Shown here: positions 45,961-55,248 of the stretch, piece after piece
Numbering within the stretch: position 1 is the first letter of the stretch
How the letters are laid out: each line of letters opens with the position of its first letter
Source: Aggregatilineales bacterium
GTDB taxonomy: Bacteria; Chloroflexota; Anaerolineae; Aggregatilineales; Phototrophicaceae
Direction of reading: 5' to 3'
NCBI GenBank assembly: GCA_030834905.1
Contig: JAUQWZ010000018.1
Coordinates: 172,384-236,383, forward strand
Length of the DNA stretch: 64,000 nucleotides
The notes under the pieces: generated by a model
Seen by the model: the letters and a program-made list of their open reading frames with translations, nothing else
What the model was told of the DNA's origin: nothing
The model's database searches: none
Translations under genes and position numbers: made by a program

Positions 45961-46863
45961 TTAGAACAGTGCCTTGAGACGTTCGACGGCGGCGCGCTGG
46001 TCGTCGCTGAGGTTGGTGGGAACGGTGACGAGGACGCGCGCATACAGATCGCCGTGTTGGTCGGGCTGGCGCAGGATGGGCATCCCTTTCCCCGCCAGGC
46101 GGAACTTACGCCCGGACTGCGTGCCAGCCGGAATCTTCAGCTTGACGGGTCGCCCGAGGGTAGGCACTTCGGCTTCACCGCCGAGCAGCGCCGTGAACAT
46201 ATCGACCTTCACTTCGGCGGTCAGGTTGCTGCCGTCGCGCTCAAACTGCGAATCCGGCTGGACTTCAACCACCATATACAGATCGCCCGACTTGCCGCCG
46301 CCAGCACCCGGCTCGCCTTCGCCAGCCAGACGCACTTTCGTGCCGGTCATCGCGCCAGCCGGAATGTTGGCGCGCAGGGTGCGGTCACCTTTGGTGATCA
46401 GCCGGGTCGTGCCGGTGTAGGCTTCCTGAAGCGTGATCGGCACCGCCTGCGTCAGGTCGGCGCCATCCATGCGAAAGCCAACGCCCGCGCCGCCAAACGG
46501 ATTGGCGCGGGTCTGGGTGCCGCCGCGCCCGCGCCCACGCGCTGTGCCGCCGAACAGGTTCTCGAAAATATCGCCAATGTCGCCAAAATCAACGTTGACG
46601 CCGCCGCCTGAAGGACTGCCGCCGGGACCGCCCCAGACGCCCTGCGGGTTCGCTGAACCGAAGCGGTCGTACATCTCGCGCTTCTCTTTGTCGCTTAAGA
46701 CCTCGTAAGCCTCGTTGATTTCCTTGAATTTCGCCTCGGCGGTGGGGTCGTCGGGATTAGCGTCGGGATGATATTTTTTCGCCATCTTGCGGAAGGCGCT
46801 CTTGATGTCTTTGTCAGAGGCGTCCTTCTTGACGCCGAGCGTGTCGTAGTAATTTTTTGCCAT
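45961..46863 (-). CDS. DnaJ-like chaperone (J domain plus DnaJ C-terminal domain, CbpA-like)
   Basis: [37 protein letters not shown]...[20 protein letters not shown] motif present; DnaJ_C-like [20 protein letters not shown]. Confidence 0.96.
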   Translation of the reverse strand: MAKNYYDTLGVKKDASDKDIKSAFRKMAKKYHPDANPDDPTAEAKFKEINEAYEVLSDKEKREMYDRFGSANPQGVWGGPGGSPSGGGVNVDFGDIGDIFENLFGGTARGRGRGGTQTRANPFGGAGVGFRMDGADLTQAVPITLQEAYTGTTRLITKGDRTLRANIPAGAMTGTKVRLAGEGEPGAGGGKSGDLYMVVEVQPDSQFERDGSNLTAEVKVDMFTALLGGEAEVPTLGRPVKLKIPAGTQSGRKFRLAGKGMPILRQPDQHGDLYARVLVTVPTNLSDDQRAAVERLKALF

Positions 46864-47072
46864 GAGTTAACGTTTTCCGAACTACAAAGCTGCCCGATGA
46901 TAACAGTTACAGCCAATGGTTAATCACCATGAGCTGGCACAACTAAACCTGATGCCGTGATACTGCCTGCCTGATAAGCCAACTCTGATCGTATGACGAG
47001 CGAGGTTACAAGTCAACCGCGCAGGCGAAAACTCTTACGGAGAATTTATGCAAAGGCTGCCCGAAACGGCGG

Positions 47073-47816
47073 CTATCCCCCAAGCGCACCGCCATCGACG
47101 GCGATGGCTTGACCGGTGATAAAACGGGCGGCGTCGGAACAGAGGAACAGCGCGACGGAGGCGATTTCTTCGACGGTGCCAGCCCGATTCAGCGCGTTCT
47201 GAGAGGGATAGGGCTGCCCTTCGAGGCTGCCGACGCAGATCGCATTCACGCGGATACCGTGTGGCGCAAGCTCGCGGGCGCTCTGCTTCGTCAGTCCGAT
47301 CATACCGGCTTTGCTGGCAGCGTAGCTGATGCCTTCGGGCAGCGTGCCGGATGTCCCGGCGGTGGAAGCCAGGTTGACGATGACTCCGCCACCTTCGTCC
47401 GCCATGACACGTCCCAGCATCTGGGTGCAGAAGAAAGCGCCGGTCAGGTTGACGTCGAGGATGCGCCGCCAGTCCCATTCATCGAGGGTTGCCATCGGTC
47501 CGGCTTTGAAGATGCCCGCCGCGTTGACCAGAATATCAACCGTCCCGAACGCATCTCGCGCCGCCTCGATCATCGAGCCGACCTGGAAGCGGTTGGCAAC
47601 GTCCACATGCCAGGGGAGCGCCCGCCCACCCGCCGAGATGATTTCATCCGCTACAGTTTCGATTTTATCGGGGTTTATGTCGCCGACGATGACGGCAGCA
47701 CCGGAGGCAGCCAGCGCCAGCGCGACTGCCTTCCCTACATCTGCTGCCGCGCCGGTGACCAGCGCGGCATGTCCTGTTAAATCGACGGAGAAGTTCGCAG
47801 AATATGCGTGAGCCAA
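47073..47816 (-). CDS. SDR-family oxidoreductase
   Basis: HAALVTGAAADVGKAVALALAASGAAVIVGDIN...ILVNAAGIFKAGPM...YAASKAGMIGLTKQSARELAPHGIRVNAICVG...TGQAIAVDGGALGG. Confidence 0.95.
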   Translation of the reverse strand: MAHAYSANFSVDLTGHAALVTGAAADVGKAVALALAASGAAVIVGDINPDKIETVADEIISAGGRALPWHVDVANRFQVGSMIEAARDAFGTVDILVNAAGIFKAGPMATLDEWDWRRILDVNLTGAFFCTQMLGRVMADEGGGVIVNLASTAGTSGTLPEGISYAASKAGMIGLTKQSARELAPHGIRVNAICVGSLEGQPYPSQNALNRAGTVEEIASVALFLCSDAARFITGQAIAVDGGALGG

Positions 47817-48472
47817 TTACGCATAACCTTTCGAGCGCCGCTGTGCAAAGTATCATTGTCCGTCAGCAGCATACGGCTGGCACTCGGCGCGACGTAGCAG
47901 GAAGCACCGTGACGGTAGGCGCGGTTATGGGCGGCAGCGGCTGCCTCGGCATAACTTTCGGGCGAGTTCCAGTCGTTCTGCCCGGCGACGATTTCCAGGC
48001 GCGTATCCAGCGCCAGAATTTCGGTTTCGTCGAGCATGTTGGCGACCAGCAGCGCCGCATACGGGTGTTCGACCCGCGCGAACAAGCCAAACGAACTGCC
48101 CAGCAGCCCCGTACCCGCGCCCAGCGCCAGAATCACCGTCCGCTTGCGATCTACGTGCGGCTGTTCGAGCGCAATTTCATAGGCATTCACCGCATCCTGC
48201 GCGGTGCTGCCCCGACCACCGCCCCCGCTGCGTCCGGTGCCGCGCTTGTCCCAACGGAACACGGCATAACCACTCTCCAGACCAATTTCAGCATAGTCCG
48301 CGTATTCGTCGCGGATGCTGCCACAGGCATGATGGAGAATGAACAGCAGAGGAAACCGGGTCAGGCTTCGCGGCACAGTCGGATAATCGATCTGCCCCGC
48401 CAGACGCACTTCATCACCCGCAAAGACCAGCTCTTCGGTTAGGGGAGATGCAACTGCAAGGTTTAGTGTCAT
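47777..48472 (-). CDS. Alpha/beta hydrolase family protein
   Basis: PLLFILHHACGSIRDEYADYAEIGLESGYAVFRWDKRGTGRSGGGGRGS...VILALGAGTGLLGS; overlaps SDR gene by 40 nt. Confidence 0.8.
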   Translation of the reverse strand: MTLNLAVASPLTEELVFAGDEVRLAGQIDYPTVPRSLTRFPLLFILHHACGSIRDEYADYAEIGLESGYAVFRWDKRGTGRSGGGGRGSTAQDAVNAYEIALEQPHVDRKRTVILALGAGTGLLGSSFGLFARVEHPYAALLVANMLDETEILALDTRLEIVAGQNDWNSPESYAEAAAAAHNRAYRHGASCYVAPSASRMLLTDNDTLHSGARKVMRNWLTHILRTSPSI

Positions 48473-48697
48473 CGTTTTACACTTAGTCTATGTAAATGCG
48501 AACAACGAACACCAACAACCATTTAGTTGTAAGTTTAATTTTGGGGACATTTAACTTCCTTTGATTATAACAGCAGTTTTTCCCGCAAGACAACACCCTC
48601 ACAGATATTTTGCACAAAATTAATCTCAATTGACCGCCGCCGCCCCGATTCACAGCGCGTTTACAGGCGAGGACTGATGAAAATCGCGGTCATGGCA

Positions 48698-48722
48698 GGG
48701 CGACTCATGAGTCGCCCCTACG
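48698..48722. repeat. Palindromic repeat family B: agggcgactcatgagtcgcccctac
   Basis: Further copies at 50930, 51702, 53511 and in-CDS at 27250. Confidence 0.9.
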
Positions 48723-48832
48723 GAATACAGCCTCAATGTTCCGCACTCCCCACAGGCGCTGGCGACGGCGATCTGCGCCCGAAATGTGCTACAATTTCCC
48801 CTTTACCATGCAGGGAACACACGGATTTGACT

Positions 48833-50287
48833 ATGAGCGATTGGACGCCGGTTGTCGGCTTGGAAATTCACGCCGAAATTCTGACCGAGAGCAAGATGTT
48901 TAGCGACTGTCCGGTGGTGGACAGCGTGACCGCGCCGCCAAATACCGCCGTCGATCCGGTGTCGCTGGGGCTGCCGGGCACGCTGCCGGTCATCAACCGC
49001 CGGGCGCTGGAAATGGCGATGATGGTCGGGCTGGCGCTGAACTGTGAAATTCCCCCGGTCAACCAGTTTGCCCGCAAGAGCTATTTCTATCCTGACCTGC
49101 CCAAAGGCTACCAGATCAGCCAGTATGACCGCCCGCTGTGCGTCAACGGCGCGCTCGATATCGACCTGGCGGACGGAACGACGCAGCGCATTCGCGTGCG
49201 CCGGGCGCATCTCGAAGAGGACACCGGCAAGCTGGTGCATACGGCGGAAGGCAGTCTGGTCGATTACAACCGCGCTGGCGTGCCGCTGCTCGAAATCGTC
49301 ACCGAGCCGGACATCCACAGCGCCGAAGCCGCCGAAACCTATGCCCGCAAGCTGCGCTCGATTTTGCAGTATCTGGGCATCAACGACGGCGATATGTCCA
49401 AAGGGGTGATGCGGGTCGAGCCGAATATCAGCGTGCGCCACAAGGACGATACCGGCTACCGCACCCGCACCGAGGTCAAGAACCTCAACAGCATCCGCAG
49501 CCTCTACCGTTCGATTGAGTACGAAGTCGCCCGCCAGATCAAGGCGTGGGAGCGCGGCGAGGGCGTCCGCCAGGCGACGATGGGCTGGGATGAAGTCAAA
49601 CAGGCGACGGTCGTGCAGCGCTTCAAAGAGAGCGCCGAGGAGTATCGCTACTTCCCGGAGCCTGACCTGCCGGTGGTTGAAGTCAGCCGCGAATGGGTGG
49701 CAGCGGCGCGCGCGCGCCTGCCCGAACTGCCGGACGCCAAGCGTGACCGCTTCATCGAGGCGCTCGGACTGAGCCGCTACGACGCTTCGGTGTTGGTATC
49801 GGAGCGCGCCGTCGCCGATTACTACGAAGGCGCGCTGACGGAAGGCGCGAACGCCAAATCTGCCGCTAACTGGATGCTTGGATCGCTGTTCAGCCTGCTG
49901 AATAACAACAGCGTTGAGCGCGAGGCGATTGGCAGCATCACAATCAGCCCGCAGCAGTTTGGCGCGCTGGTCAAAATGGTGGATGACGGCTCGATCAACA
50001 AGAACACCGCCGCGACCGTCCTCGGCGAGATGTGGGAAACGGGGACGCATCCGGCGCAGATCGTCGAGAACAAGGGACTGGGGCAGATTTCCGACAGCAG
50101 CATCATTGAGGACAGCATTGCCCGTATGATGGCGGAAAATCCGGTCTGGGTCGAGGACTATCTGGGCGGCAAAGACAAGCTGTTCGGTCCGATGACCGGC
50201 AAGGTCATGGGGATGCTGGGCGGCAAAGCCGATCCCAAAGTGGTGCGCGAGCGCCTGCAGGCGGCGCTGGACGCGCGAAAAGGATGA
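48833..50287 (+). CDS. gatB: Asp-tRNA(Asn)/Glu-tRNA(Gln) amidotransferase subunit B
   Basis: [25 protein letters not shown]...[29 protein letters not shown]...[24 protein letters not shown]...[18 protein letters not shown]...[12 protein letters not shown]. Start set at MSDWTP. Confidence 0.97.
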   Translation: MSDWTPVVGLEIHAEILTESKMFSDCPVVDSVTAPPNTAVDPVSLGLPGTLPVINRRALEMAMMVGLALNCEIPPVNQFARKSYFYPDLPKGYQISQYDRPLCVNGALDIDLADGTTQRIRVRRAHLEEDTGKLVHTAEGSLVDYNRAGVPLLEIVTEPDIHSAEAAETYARKLRSILQYLGINDGDMSKGVMRVEPNISVRHKDDTGYRTRTEVKNLNSIRSLYRSIEYEVARQIKAWERGEGVRQATMGWDEVKQATVVQRFKESAEEYRYFPEPDLPVVEVSREWVAAARARLPELPDAKRDRFIEALGLSRYDASVLVSERAVADYYEGALTEGANAKSAANWMLGSLFSLLNNNSVEREAIGSITISPQQFGALVKMVDDGSINKNTAATVLGEMWETGTHPAQIVENKGLGQISDSSIIEDSIARMMAENPVWVEDYLGGKDKLFGPMTGKVMGMLGGKADPKVVRERLQAALDARKG

Positions 50288-50316
50288 GCAAGCGGCAGGA
50301 TGGCGCTGAAGGGCGA

Positions 50317-50345
50317 AAATTCCCCTGTTTTTAGGGGGGAAATTT
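50317..50345. terminator. Imperfect hairpin downstream of gatB
   Basis: aaattcccct gttttt aggggggaaattt. Confidence 0.4.
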
Positions 50346-50499
50346 GGGGTAAAAAGACTGGCGCATTTATAAGATTTGTGATAGAATATTTGTTCGAGTT
50401 AGATATCAGAACGGACATCAGCTGCGCTGAAGGAAAACTCGAGACAAATCAGAGTGAGCCATAAAAAACGAGACTGTACGAAGGATAAGGAGTATACGC

Positions 50500-50907
50500 A
50501 TGGCTGGCTTTCAGCAGGTGATCATCGTCGGTAATCTGGGGCGCGACCCGGAATTGAAATACCTTCAGAACGGCGTGCCGGTGTGTAATTTCACGGTTGC
50601 CGTGAACAGCTACACCGGGCAGGGTGAGCAGCGGCAGGAACGCACCACCTGGTTCCGTGTGGCTGCGTGGAGAGAGCTTGGCGAGCGCTGCGCCCAGTAC
50701 CTCGCTAAAGGTCGTCAGGTGATGGTCGTCGGCACAGTCGATGTCCGCGCCTATACCGACAACGCCGGTCAGCCGCAGGCGACGCTGGAGATGACTGCGC
50801 GTGACGTGCGCTTCCTCGGTGGGCGCGGCGACGGCGAAGGACAGGGGCAGGGGCAGGCGGCTGAGGAATACGGCGGCAGCGGTCAGCTCGACGACATTCC
50901 GTTCTAA
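50500..50907 (+). CDS. ssb: Single-stranded DNA-binding protein
   Basis: QQVIIVGNLGRDPELKYLQNGVPVCNFTVAVN...RTTWFRVAAWRELGERCAQYLAKGRQVMVVGTVDVR...; acidic tail LDDIPF. Confidence 0.97.
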   Translation: MAGFQQVIIVGNLGRDPELKYLQNGVPVCNFTVAVNSYTGQGEQRQERTTWFRVAAWRELGERCAQYLAKGRQVMVVGTVDVRAYTDNAGQPQATLEMTARDVRFLGGRGDGEGQGQGQAAEEYGGSGQLDDIPF

Positions 50908-50929
50908 CCCGCTTGAATATGGGCGTTCC

Positions 50930-50955
50930 GTAGGGGCGACTCGCCGAGTCGCCCT
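50930..50955. repeat. Palindromic repeat family B copy (possible ssb terminator)
   Basis: gtaggggcgactcgccgagtcgccct followed by gtttgtttt. Confidence 0.8.
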
Positions 50956-51161
50956 GTTTGTTTTAGGGGCAAATACGCCGGGTTCCGCCTGCGCATCCAA
51001 TACCCCCAGGAACAGCGGTGACTTCTGTCAGCAGCGATCAGTAATTTTTACTACTTGATTTCGCTTCAATTCACTCCATACGATACAAATGTCGCTCATC
51101 ACTACGGCAGCGGTATCGATGGTTGAGGGCTTTCCACCGGGAAGCATGAAGGAGCGCGATC

Positions 51162-51671
51162 ATGAAAATCCTCGTGACAGCAGCAAGCAAGCATGGCAGC
51201 ACCCGCGAAATCGCCGAAGCAGTGGCGGCAGAACTGAGCGCTGCTGGTTTCGCGGTTGACCTGATGGATGCGGGCGAGGTCAAGAGTCTGGCGAGTTACG
51301 ACGCCGTTGTTCTCGGCAGCGCCATCTACGGTGGCAACTGGCTGCCCGACGCTAAAAAGCTCGCTACAGAATACAATGCCGAACTGGCGAAGCTGCCCGT
51401 CTGGGTGTTCAGCAGCGGACCCTTAGGCACAGACGACCCGCAGCCGCATCACGAACCGGAGCTTCTCGCCGCGCCATTTGGCGACGTCAAGCTGCGCGAT
51501 CACCGTATATTCGTGGGCAAGTTGATATTCAAAGAACTGGGCTTCGGCGAACGGCTGATCGCCAAAGCCGTCAAAGCGCCGGAAGGCGACTTCCGCAACT
51601 GGGAAGAAATTCGCGCCTGGGCGCGGGGCATCGCCGCCGAGCTACAGCCGAAAGATGCGCCAACCGCCTGA
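51162..51671 (+). CDS. Flavodoxin-domain protein (HemG-like)
   Basis: MKILVTAASKHGSTREIAEAVAAELSAAGFAVDLMDAGEVKSLASYDAVVLGSAIYGGNWLPDAKKL...VWVFSSGPLG. Confidence 0.9.
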   Translation: MKILVTAASKHGSTREIAEAVAAELSAAGFAVDLMDAGEVKSLASYDAVVLGSAIYGGNWLPDAKKLATEYNAELAKLPVWVFSSGPLGTDDPQPHHEPELLAAPFGDVKLRDHRIFVGKLIFKELGFGERLIAKAVKAPEGDFRNWEEIRAWARGIAAELQPKDAPTA

Positions 51672-51701
51672 GTACAACCCAGCAAATTGTGCGGAATAGA
51701 A

Positions 51702-51726
51702 AGGGCGACTCACCGAGTCGCCCCTA
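51702..51726. repeat. Palindromic repeat family B copy
   Basis: agggcgactcaccgagtcgcccctat. Confidence 0.85.
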
Positions 51727-52461
51727 TCCCGATTGAAGCGTGTCCTCACGGGAGATTTCCCACATCACCCCGAACTGCTGCGCCCAGTACTCAAACCAGT
51801 ACTGTGACTGGCGGCGCTCGATGACGATGTGCATCCGGTCGCGGATAAACTCGTTGTGGAAGCCGAAGAATTCCACCACCAGCCGCCCGTCGCGCCCGTC
51901 GGGATCGATGATCGTCAGGCTGAAGCCGGGGCTGTAGGGGGCAAGCCGGTACTGCACGTTGCCCCAGGTCAGCATTTTGTTCAGTGTAAACAGCGACCCT
52001 TTGATATCGTGATCGAGGTTGTTGTTGGGGTCAAGCTGCTGGCGCAGAATCGCCAGGCTGGCTTCCTGCGCCGGGTCCTGGATGATGACGCGCACCTCGC
52101 CGCCTTTATCCAGCAGCTCGCGCTTGATGTCCGACGAATCGCGCAGCACATTAACGTTCGATGGACCATACACCCACAGTACCTTGCCGCCGTGAATGAA
52201 ATCGCGGAAGGTGCCGTAACTCTGGCGATCCTTCAGGATGTCGTCCAGATCAGCTGGGCGCTGATCCGGGCGGGTGTTGCGGAACACCAGCAGCGCCAGC
52301 GCCGCCGTGATCACCGTCAGTTGCAGTCCCTGATCGACTTCACCGATGACATCGAGCACGACCAGCGCCGCGCCGACAGCCGCAATGACGTAAGCTTCAA
52401 TGTTGCGAAACCTGGCGATATCGCCCAGGATGCGCCGGAATTCGCGCTCGATGCCGCGCAT
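51724..52461 (-). CDS. Two-TM protein with C-terminal soluble domain (unknown function)
   Basis: N-terminal TMs YVIAAVGAALVVLDVIGEVDQGLQLTVITAALALLVF, then IHGGKVLWVYGPSNVNVLRDSSDIKRELLDKGGEVRVIIQDPAQEASLAILRQQL. Confidence 0.75.
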   Translation of the reverse strand: MRGIEREFRRILGDIARFRNIEAYVIAAVGAALVVLDVIGEVDQGLQLTVITAALALLVFRNTRPDQRPADLDDILKDRQSYGTFRDFIHGGKVLWVYGPSNVNVLRDSSDIKRELLDKGGEVRVIIQDPAQEASLAILRQQLDPNNNLDHDIKGSLFTLNKMLTWGNVQYRLAPYSPGFSLTIIDPDGRDGRLVVEFFGFHNEFIRDRMHIVIERRQSQYWFEYWAQQFGVMWEISREDTLQSG

Positions 52462-52473
52462 ATCACCCTTCCC

Positions 52474-53046
52474 TTAAGCCGGGAACAAAGACTGGAACGT
52501 GGCGCAAAGATTCTGGTCGGTTGCTGCATACAGGTAATACAGCGTCTCGTTATCGACCACGAACGAGCCGGAGCCAAAACACGGCTGAGGCTGATCCGCC
52601 TGTGCCGACAAGCCCTGAGCGCTGCCGAGCGCGCATGGCAGGAAGTTATTGACGATCCGATCCTGATTGAGCACCGCCAGAGCGCCCGCGCTGGGAATTT
52701 GCCCCTGAACCAGATTGCTGACACTCGCCTCGACGTAGACTTTTGCCGCCACCGCGCCGACGTTCTGATAGCACTGAATCATGCCGTTAATCTGACCGAT
52801 CAACGCCGTACCGACCGGATTGCCGGTCAACAAAGACGCGCCGCCGCCAACAGCGGTGATCGCATCGGTGATATTGGATGCGTTGGTGGAGATATAACCG
52901 GGCAGATCGGGCACGTAGCGTTGGGCTGCCGACAAATCGCTGGCGGTGTCGCCGGTTGTCGGCACCAGATTCGTGCCTCCCACGACGCTGCATGAGGCAA
53001 TCGCCAGCACACCCACCATCAGCAGAGCCAGAATCGATTTAGGCAT
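52474..53046 (-). CDS. Putative lipoprotein of unknown function
   Basis: Signal peptide with lipobox-like LAIASC; adjacent on same strand to the 51724-52461 gene. Confidence 0.7.
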   Translation of the reverse strand: MPKSILALLMVGVLAIASCSVVGGTNLVPTTGDTASDLSAAQRYVPDLPGYISTNASNITDAITAVGGGASLLTGNPVGTALIGQINGMIQCYQNVGAVAAKVYVEASVSNLVQGQIPSAGALAVLNQDRIVNNFLPCALGSAQGLSAQADQPQPCFGSGSFVVDNETLYYLYAATDQNLCATFQSLFPA

Positions 53047-53195
53047 AACGTTTCCTCCTCAGGTGAACGGCAATATTATAACCTATTTCCCCACCGTTCG
53101 GCGGCGGGTGGAAACCTTCGTCTGACTGCGTTAAAGTCCTGTCAGGTTTACCGGTGGGGGGCGAGGACGAAATTCAGCAGCGGGGCAGTAAATCA

Positions 53196-53468
53196 ATGGA
53201 CGAACGATTACGCGCGACCGTTCATGGTCGGGTTCAGGGGGTCAGTTTCCGGTTTAACACGGTGCTCAAGGCGAACGAGGTTGGCGCTCGCGGTTGGGTG
53301 CGCAACCGCGCCGACGGCAGCGTCGAGGTGGTGGCGGAAGGCACGCGCCCGGCGCTGGAACGGCTGCTGGCATGGCTGCATCAGGGGTCGCTGGGGTCGC
53401 GGGTGACCGAGGTGGAGTCGTCGTGGTGGGCTGCCACCGGCGAATTTGAGAGCTTTGACGTGCGTTAG
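53196..53468 (+). CDS. acyP: Acylphosphatase
   Basis: RLRATVHGRVQGVSFRFNTVLKANEVGARGWVRNRADGSVEVVAEG, acylphosphatase signature; start at MDERLR. Confidence 0.95.
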   Translation: MDERLRATVHGRVQGVSFRFNTVLKANEVGARGWVRNRADGSVEVVAEGTRPALERLLAWLHQGSLGSRVTEVESSWWAATGEFESFDVR

Positions 53469-53510
53469 ACAGACACAGTGCTGGCTGCTGATGTGAGAGA
53501 AAATTGCAGC

Positions 53511-53536
53511 AGGGGCGACTCATGAGTCGCCCCTAC
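53511..53536. repeat. Palindromic repeat family B copy
   Basis: aggggcgactcatgagtcgcccctac. Confidence 0.9.
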
Positions 53537-53584
53537 CCGGAATATGTTCCGAATAAACTATACAGCGGCAATCACCCGCGCGTC

Positions 53585-54958
53585 TTATGAAAGCGGATTG
53601 TCGTGCACCAGCACCAGCGTACCCGGCTCAAACAGGGTGGCGCAGGTGTAGCTCGCGTATTCCGGCACGCTGTAGCTGCCAATGATCTCGGCGTGGCGCG
53701 GCGTCTGGCTCGCCGCCAGCCAGATCAGCGTGCCTTCTCCACGCAGGCAGAAGACCGCCCCGCCGTAGAAGTAGTTCAGACCGGTGGTGCTGAAGATATC
53801 GATTGCCTGCATGACCCCCAGGTTCAGCACCCCCTCAATGCCGATGCTGCCGCTGCTGTACAGATCGCCGCCGAGCCACTGCACCGGTCGTCCATCGCGG
53901 TACAGCTCGCGGATGTAGATGCTGTCCACCAGCGATTCAGTGATGCCGACGCGCGCGCCGCTGTCGCCATCAAAGTTGATGTCTTCGGCGTGCTGCAAAG
54001 GCGGCGGTGGTGGAACTGTCACCGTTGGCACAGCAGCTTGTGTGGGCACAGCAGTCTGTGTGGGCACAGCAGTCTGTGTGGGTACAGCAGTCGAAGTAGG
54101 CTCAGGAACATCTATCACGTTAATGGTAAATGTCTTGGCAAAGGTATACCCAAACGAGTCGGTCGTTTGGACGCGGATGCTGAAGTCGTTTTGGGTTTCA
54201 TAGTCGAAGACAGCATTCGATAAAAGCTGGCTGCCCGATATGACGAACCGGACATTATCCGTGTCGCCGAAACCACTCACCAACGAATAGGTGAAGGTGT
54301 CGCCGGGATCAGGATCGGTTGAGGTAAAGGCGCCAACGAACGTACCCGCCGGGGCATGCTCGGCAATGATCGCGCTATCCAGACTGATGTCTGTCGGTGG
54401 ATTCTGAGTAGTAATATCCAGACTCCACGCCTGGAGTATACCTATGTCAAGCATAAAATTGTCCACCACCGTTAACGTCCAGATTCCGGCTGCATTTTCC
54501 CCATCAAATGCGCTAAGCGGGTTGGCAGGACGATAACTCGCGCCGGAGACGTATGCTTCCGGAAACAGACCCGAGCACCGCTGAATCAAGCTGCTGCCCG
54601 GTGCTTCATCATCGACTGTGACGTTCATGTTGTCGCCGGAACAGGCATCGGAATAGCTGGTTGTCGGGCGATTCAGGAGAATTACGCTTGTTCCCGCCGG
54701 ACTTGTGAGCGTGATCCGCAAATCCCACATAAATGTATGTCTGAGCGAGATTGCCACGTTGACATCCGTGATGGTACCGCCGGTGACGTTCAGAATGCTG
54801 ACGGCAGGGGGTCCGGCAGCCTCTGCACCGATTCCATCTGGTATCGGCTTTGGCACATCGGTTGAGACAAAGGTAGCTGCCTGTGCTGGCTGAAGGCTAA
54901 GGAGCAGCAGGACAGAGATTAAAGATATGATGAGCGAGACGTCTCTTAACTGCTTCAT
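53585..54958 (-). CDS. Secreted protein: P/Homo B (proprotein convertase) domain, cadherin-like segment, PTQTAV linker, C-terminal domain
   Basis: Signal peptide MKQLRDVSLIISLISVLLLLSLQPAQA; VSILNVTGGTITDVNVAISLRHTFMWDLRITLTSPAGTSVILL...GIWTLTVVDNFMLDIGILQAWSLDI (P-domain pattern); IAEHAPAGTFVGAFTSTDPDPGDTFTYSLV (cadherin-like). Start moved from ORF-track 55165. Confidence 0.85.
   Translation of the reverse strand: MKQLRDVSLIISLISVLLLLSLQPAQAATFVSTDVPKPIPDGIGAEAAGPPAVSILNVTGGTITDVNVAISLRHTFMWDLRITLTSPAGTSVILLNRPTTSYSDACSGDNMNVTVDDEAPGSSLIQRCSGLFPEAYVSGASYRPANPLSAFDGENAAGIWTLTVVDNFMLDIGILQAWSLDITTQNPPTDISLDSAIIAEHAPAGTFVGAFTSTDPDPGDTFTYSLVSGFGDTDNVRFVISGSQLLSNAVFDYETQNDFSIRVQTTDSFGYTFAKTFTINVIDVPEPTSTAVPTQTAVPTQTAVPTQAAVPTVTVPPPPPLQHAEDINFDGDSGARVGITESLVDSIYIRELYRDGRPVQWLGGDLYSSGSIGIEGVLNLGVMQAIDIFSTTGLNYFYGGAVFCLRGEGTLIWLAASQTPRHAEIIGSYSVPEYASYTCATLFEPGTLVLVHDNPLS
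54024..54090. repeat. 18-bp tandem repeat encoding PTQTAV/PTQAAV linker
   Basis: gtgggcacagcagtctgt repeated; translated PTQTAVPTQTAVPTQAAVPT. Confidence 0.9.
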
Positions 54959-55248
54959 TGACGCTTGATTTCTTTCAATTACAATACAGCGCCTCACGTT
55001 GATTATTCCATTCTTCACAATCACTCTTATCTTAATCTCACTAACTGTTCTTGAGCGCATCAATTCTCGATAATTCACGCATTTTTCATATATTTCGCTT
55101 GAGGCTGGCGTCGGAAAGAAGTTGAAACAGATGCTATTTTCATGTTTCAATTTAGGCTGCAACACAGGTATACTTTCGTCTAACGTTTCACGGCATCGAC
55201 ATGTCGTAATGAATGTCGCTTTAAGTATTGTATTTATAGGATGTTTTT

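Noticed and set aside
48677-48832. N-terminal extension of gatB in the ORF track
   Set aside because: Contains a family B palindrome and non-homologous sequence; [13 protein letters not shown] at 48833 is the natural GatB start.
48803-50050. 415-aa minus-strand ORF
   Set aside because: Antisense to gatB.
24400-53536. Repeated palindromes considered as CRISPR repeats
   Set aside because: Copies are singly dispersed over kilobases with no regular spacers and no cas genes; they are dispersed palindromes.
54959-55165. N-terminal extension of the P-domain protein
   Set aside because: A signal peptide begins at the internal Met (54958), so upstream codons are probably untranslated.
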